Shown here in pieces: positions 59,126 through 64,000 of a stretch of DNA of 64,000 bases. Below the pieces are notes generated by a model. It was not told the origin of the DNA and searched no databases. It was given only the letters and a program-made list of their open reading frames with translations. Both the position numbers and the translations under genes were made by a program. Origin of the DNA: Phoebastria nigripes (Eukaryota > Chordata > Aves > Procellariiformes > Diomedeidae); contig JAYKAV010002607.1 in the NCBI GenBank assembly GCA_035582835.1, positions 547,119 to 611,118 of the forward strand, written 5' to 3'. The stretch's first letter is position 1, and each line of letters starts with the position of its first letter.

Positions 59126-62100
59126 CAAATAAAAGAGAAATAGCAAGTAGGTTATTTGTGTTAGTAAGGAGCTCTAAATTGAACTAAGGGGCAAGGGACG
59201 AAGGAGGATAATTCTCTGTGCCAGTGCTGGGAAAGATACTGCTGAAGCATGAAAATCCCCTCGGGCTATAAAAGAGTGATCTGCACATCTTATCACCTCC
59301 AATAGGCTGTCCTGAATTTACCAAGTCTATGATTATATTTTTATTCGCAATCTGATCGCAGCTTGGTAACAATGTTTTTCCTGTATATGATCAAATGTAT
59401 AGTACAGCAACTTTCCAAAGCCCAAGGAGGAAGGGTAACAAAGCTCACAGCTTTACAGACTAGCTGAATTAAAAACTTAAATCATTTCATATTTTAAAAG
59501 ACAAAAAGAGTTTTACAGTTGGGGCTTTCCTGAAGTGGATATGGTTTCCATGTCAATCCACAGTGGGTTTCCCCTCGCAGTACTCATCCATTTGTCCCCC
59601 TGAGCCATGTAAAGATTTTCTACTAACAAGATTCTTCTGCAACAGGTTCCACAGGTCAATTCTCTGCTGCCTGACAAACCCCTTCTTCTGTTTGTTTTGT
59701 GTCCTGCCAGCTTCCTCTGATGCCCCTTACTGCAACACAGTATATTGAAAGGATCCAGGCTGTCAAAGCACCAAATAATAATATGCACCCAGCCTGTTGC
59801 CATGTATTTGAGAAGGACTATCATTTAAAAGGTCATAAATAGGAAAGGAGCATAACAGAAAAGGAATATGAACAATACTTTTTCTCCACTTAGCAGGTTT
59901 GGTGCATTAAGAAGAACCAGACTCTTCTGCTAGCTGTGGCAATGCTATTTCACCCCCAAACCAAGTGGAAAAACAAAAGTGTAATTTCAATTGTAATTAT
60001 TATTCAGGCAACATTTCTCCTAACCTAATAGCACAGTAAGAANATTTTCTTTCAAACTATGTCTTTATTTTCTGCAGCCACGAATCTATCATACATTAGC
60101 TATTTTGCCTAATGTACTGCATTTGACCCTCTAGTCTAGTTGAAATACATTTGCCCTGGGAGGGTGTAAATTACCTGAATTGCTTACCTGTGAGAAGGAG
60201 ATCTTGCTAATAGCACCACGTCCATACCAGGCAGAACCGCATGACTGCTCCTCGGCTGGTGGCCATGGCCTCTGGGCCTCCCAGGTGGCGAGGATTTGCA
60301 GTGTCCTGTTTGAAAAACAGAGCTGTCCACCAACTTGTTGCTGGGAACATCCTCCTCGCCACAACGGCCAAACGTTTCCGATTCAGCATGGCAATAAAAG
60401 GACAGCTGTCAATCTCAGTATTTAAGTGCTTTGGTTACAGGATGCTAAGAACTGTGGTGTAGTATGTGCGTTGCCATTCCCTGTGCACGCTACGGGTACA
60501 AATTTGTAGCTGATAGTAGTAGGGCGTATGAGCAACCCAAGCCACTCAGCATTTTGCAGCCCACCTCTACTTCTGTGAGAGCTGGGACTATACCAAATAA
60601 TACTCAATCCATTATTGTTAAAGAGAACTGAGTTTCTCTCTAGCTCATTAATTCACTTTTATTATCGTCGTCTTATGTCTCTTCTCTGCTCTTTGGAAAT
60701 CATCTTCATTTTTAGTAATCAGGCTGGTAATCAAAGCCTCCAGTTCCAGATGCAAAATCCCTGAAGGGCTGATTGCTGGCAACTGGGAGGATCTGCCAGG
60801 GAGAGAAACACGCAGCTGCCCCTGTTTAAGCAGCTACCGCTGGCTGCTCTTACAAGCCAGCAACACGGATATTTGCTCTAACTCAGTTCTTACGTTCACA
60901 TGAGTAAAGTAGATGGGGAAAATTTCTGGTTTGAAATAATATGTTTATTCGTGTAAACTACAGTTTGATATGTGTAATATCTGTTAAGACAGGGGATAGA
61001 TTTTCTATTCTCATTTGGCTCTGAAATGCTATAGGAAGGGAAACAATCAAAAACAGACAAAAAATGTTGAGTTTCTCTAATGTTTTGTTTGTCGTAAAAG
61101 CTGGGCTGATTATTCTTGCCTAATTTTATGCATAATGATTTTTGAGCCCATAAAAAGCAATAATGTGACTTGCAGAATGAATTTGTAAATATGTTCACAG
61201 GTCTACTTTGCCATTATTTAACTGTGTTTATCCCAGAGGCTCAGAACAAGAGTTTCAGAAGTATTCACTGTTGGCCTAAGTCTACTTTCATTTCTGTTCA
61301 TGTAAATGTCCCATCCTGGGTATGTTTTTCCTGTAGACTATTAGGTGAATTTACCTCAGTTGGGTGGCGATGGCATTTTCTTTCAGTTCTCAAATACAAC
61401 TCTAAAGTAGTCTGATTTAAAAAAAAATCAGAGGCTACTTTACACATCATGCCAGCAGCCCAGTCTATAAACAACTGCCTAATAAATATTTACTGGTTCT
61501 GGTTTGAGATTTTACTTCTACATCTGTCCTCTCGATACAGAAATCTGAGTGATGAAAGACCCTCCTGAAGGTTACTTTGATTTGAAATCAGTTTCTGTAA
61601 TTTTGGTGTCTCCTAGCCCAGGTTTGTTTAGCTTTTGGGTGTGCTGCCACACCACTCTGAGCTTCTTTTTCTCTCCGGTAAAGCAAGCAAGGGTGAGAAG
61701 GAAGACCTTACGGTGCTCACGTGTATGGGCAAAACCCTTCTTATCATACAGGTAACTTACGTGACATGGGCTTCTCTAGCTGCAGTAGAAAGTGGAGGGA
61801 ACACAAGCGAATACGTGAGCCTAGGCCCATGCGTGACCATGCAGGTGTCTCAACCGTAGCCACCAGGCGAGGCTCTTTGCCCCGTGCTTTGTGCATAACC
61901 TAGTGTGCCCGCTCGTACAGTTAATAAAACGTCTGGATAGCAGCTAGCCCATTGGTAAGCTTTTCTCTCTCTGGTTGAAGAAATGGTTACTTTTGAAAGC
62001 TCCTTAATTTATTTGCACAATTTCCAGGCTAAGTGTTGGTAGGATACAAAGCTTCTTTAATATTGGGGGAGTGTAACTCAGCTGCTGCAACATGTTCACA

Positions 62101-63759
62101 CCAGACTGTGCTAGGTCTCTGCTGGGCTCATGTTTATTTTTAAACTGGTCTTATACAAACCTACAAATCTACATAACACAAATAGTGAAGGATGAATTAC
62201 ATGAAACAGCCGAACATGAGCGTTTCCATGTGGTGTAAACCTCACCAGAGGAGCACTGCAAGATGACTCCCAGGCAAACCAGAGAAAGGANAAGACTACG
62301 TGCAATATGGAGATTTTATCTCTGTTCAGTGTCCATCTCCCTAGGTTTCCTTTTGATTTTGGCCATATGCCTCCTGTGTCTCTGTGACTAACCCTCCAGG
62401 GCCAGCCATGGCTAAAGGAATCTTCCCCTTGGATTGCTCTACAGTNAGAAAAAGAGGGTAAGAATATGCCAAACATTTTGGTGGAGCCAAGTGCTATGGG
62501 ATTTCTTTCAAGAATAATGATTAACGAATGTTAGCCAGNACTTTTCTGAAAGCTCCTTTTTCTAATTCTTGCAAGGACCGGTTTGAGTCTGGAATATTAA
62601 TAGTAACATTAATCCACTCATGCATAAGCTAACATAGTATTTGGATGGAAATGTCTGCTGGTATGGGGAACAGCTGGCATGACAACTGTGGTCCCGGCTA
62701 GGTCGCCGGTCGCGTTGTGGCTGTGGGGGTGACGTGGTGCAGGAAGGGCCAGCTGAGGCCGCGCAGAGCGTGCTGTGACCTGCACGCCGGCACTGCCCCT
62801 GCCTGCCCGGGGTCCTGGCCGAGCANGCGCTGAGCCCACAGCCTGGGACGGGTGCCCGAGCGCACGCCACAGGCACGGCTGGCCTTCCTCAGCACCAGTG
62901 CTTGCCCCTGCTCCTCCGGGGAGGAACAACGTGGATGTTCAGCCAGGACTTGGCTCTCCTGCCTGGTACAGGCCACCTACAACCACGTCTTAGGTCCTCT
63001 TCCCTTTCTGTGACTTCGCCTTTGGCTGACTGCAAAGCTAGTCCAGCCCCTGCAATGAGCCTCCCTCCAGCCGGGAGTTAGCCGCTCACCTACCCTGGAG
63101 CCAAGGTGCTGCTCTGACACGCTCTTGACTACAGAGAAGATCTTTCTTCCCTTTGATCCCATGGCCTCCAGCCTCTGTTACTCCATCAGACTTCCTAGTG
63201 TAAATTATTAATGTCTATAAATTACTAATTCGCATTTATGGTCCAGAAATGCTACACTAGTAAAAAACCCAGAAGCTTAATAAGTAATTATGAAGGAGCA
63301 TCTCCGCAGTTGCCACAGATGAAAGTGGTCTTCCAATAGACTGAAGTTACAGGATAGCAACAAGACAAAATGATGCAAATTGATCTGTGGCTTCTCTGTG
63401 CATATCTTGTGTGTGACTCGCTAAGTCCAGTGATGTCCAATAACATGTGTTTAATCTGTGTTATTTTGAAAGTAATGAACACTCATATACTGAAAATGTG
63501 AAAAGTGTCTAGTACATAACTAATTAAGTTAATTTCCAGTCTCTCAAAAAAGTGCATAACTTAATTTCCTTTTTTATAATCTTCTTTCAAGGTACAAATT
63601 AAGTGGGTGTCCTCTGTATTTCAGTCCCTTTCCTGTATTTCTAGAAAAATTATTACTATGTCTACACAGAAAATTATAGAGTACATATGTAACAAAAACG
63701 CCAGGTAATTTACAATAAATGTTAGCTTGATGAGCAATGAATCTATATGTCTGCTACAT
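59126..63759. other. Unique DNA, no gene recognised
   Basis: No gene or interspersed repeat recognised. The segment 62701-62932 is GC-rich with about 20 CpG in some 230 bp, in contrast with its CpG-poor surroundings. AT-rich DNA follows up to the LTR. A TTAATAAAACG near 61921 resembles a polyadenylation signal, but no transcript can be traced upstream. Confidence 0.5.
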
Positions 63760-64000
63760 TGTCCTGGTTTCAGCTGGGACAGAGTTAATTTTTTTTTNTT
63801 CCTAGTAGTTGGTATAGTGCTATGTTTTGGATTTAGTATGAGAAGAATGTTGATAACACACTGATGTTTTTAGTTGTTGCTAAGTAGCCTACTAGTCAAG
63901 GACTTTTCAGCTTCCCATGCTCTGCCAGGTGCACAAGAAGCTGGGAGGGAGCATAGCCAGGACAGCTGACCCAACTGGCCAATGGGGTATTCCATACCAT
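63760..64000 (+). mobile_element. Avian ERV LTR, left part only, cut by window end
   Basis: Seen: it starts TGTCCTGGTTTCAGCTGG at 63760 and continues with TTGGATTTAGTATGAGAAGA, GTTGATAACACACTGATGTT, CAGCTTCCCATGCTCTGCC and AAGCTGGGAGGGAGCATAG. I recognise this order from LTRs found in many bird genomes, probably of the ERVL-related group (class recalled, not tested). The window ends before the TATA box, R and U5, so I cannot say whether it is a solo LTR or the 5' LTR of a longer provirus. The five bases before it are TACAT, which can be used to look for a target duplication on the far side. Confidence 0.8.

Noticed and set aside
1..64000. CRISPR arrays, operons, tRNA or rRNA genes
   Set aside because: No regularly spaced repeats, no bacterial-type gene packing and no recognisable RNA gene; the repeats are those of a bird nuclear genome.

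Overview
The window looks like non-coding nuclear DNA from a bird. The evidence is the repeats: CR1 LINEs of avian type with ATTCTATG-like 3' ends, an avian endogenous-retrovirus LTR at the right edge whose start (TGTCCTGGTTTC) I recognise from many bird genomes, a second solo-type LTR, and a low repeat load. I recognise no protein-coding gene of the host, no tRNA or rRNA, and no CRISPR or operon-like structure. Translated ORFs outside repeats are short and unconserved to my eye. Isolated N bases and one NNNN run show a draft assembly. I cannot name the species.

Layout. 1-1.1 kb: nothing recognised. 1.1-2.2 kb: an old, decayed CR1 on the + strand. 2.2-8.1 kb: unique AT-rich DNA. 8.1-8.8 kb: a 5'-truncated, fairly young CR1 (+). 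8.8-16.5 kb: unique DNA. 16.5-17.3 kb: a very old CR1 resembling turtle/crocodile-type copies (+). 17.3-25.9 kb: unique DNA with (CA)n, (AAT)n and a 4-base gap. 25.9-26.2 kb: a 305 bp non-autonomous hAT-like DNA transposon with inverted termini and matching flanks. 29.4 kb: a MIR-like SINE relic (-). 31.4-31.6 kb: a CR1 3' end (+). 37.4-40.9 kb: the largest element, a CR1 on the - strand keeping the end of ORF1 and all domains of ORF2, dead by frameshifts, TGA stops and loss of both catalytic aspartates of the reverse transcriptase. 41.7-42.0 kb: a speculative small secreted-peptide ORF (-) with a nearby AATAAA. 54.4-55.4 kb: a solo-type LTR (+) with a 54 bp internal duplication. 58.2-59.1 kb: a second very old CR1 (+). 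62.7-62.9 kb: a small CpG-dense patch. 63.76-64.0 kb: the start of the avian ERV LTR, cut by the window end.

The genes do not form a pathway. The window is best read as intergenic or intronic DNA carrying several ages of transposons: MIR and turtle-like CR1 (oldest), decayed CR1, the hAT-like element, and younger CR1 and LTR copies. I found no convincing new biological system. The items most worth checking are the hAT-like element, the 68-residue secreted-type ORF at 41.75-41.96 kb, the two ancient CR1 copies and the excess of N bases in the large CR1. Family assignments rest on recalled motifs, not on a database search.
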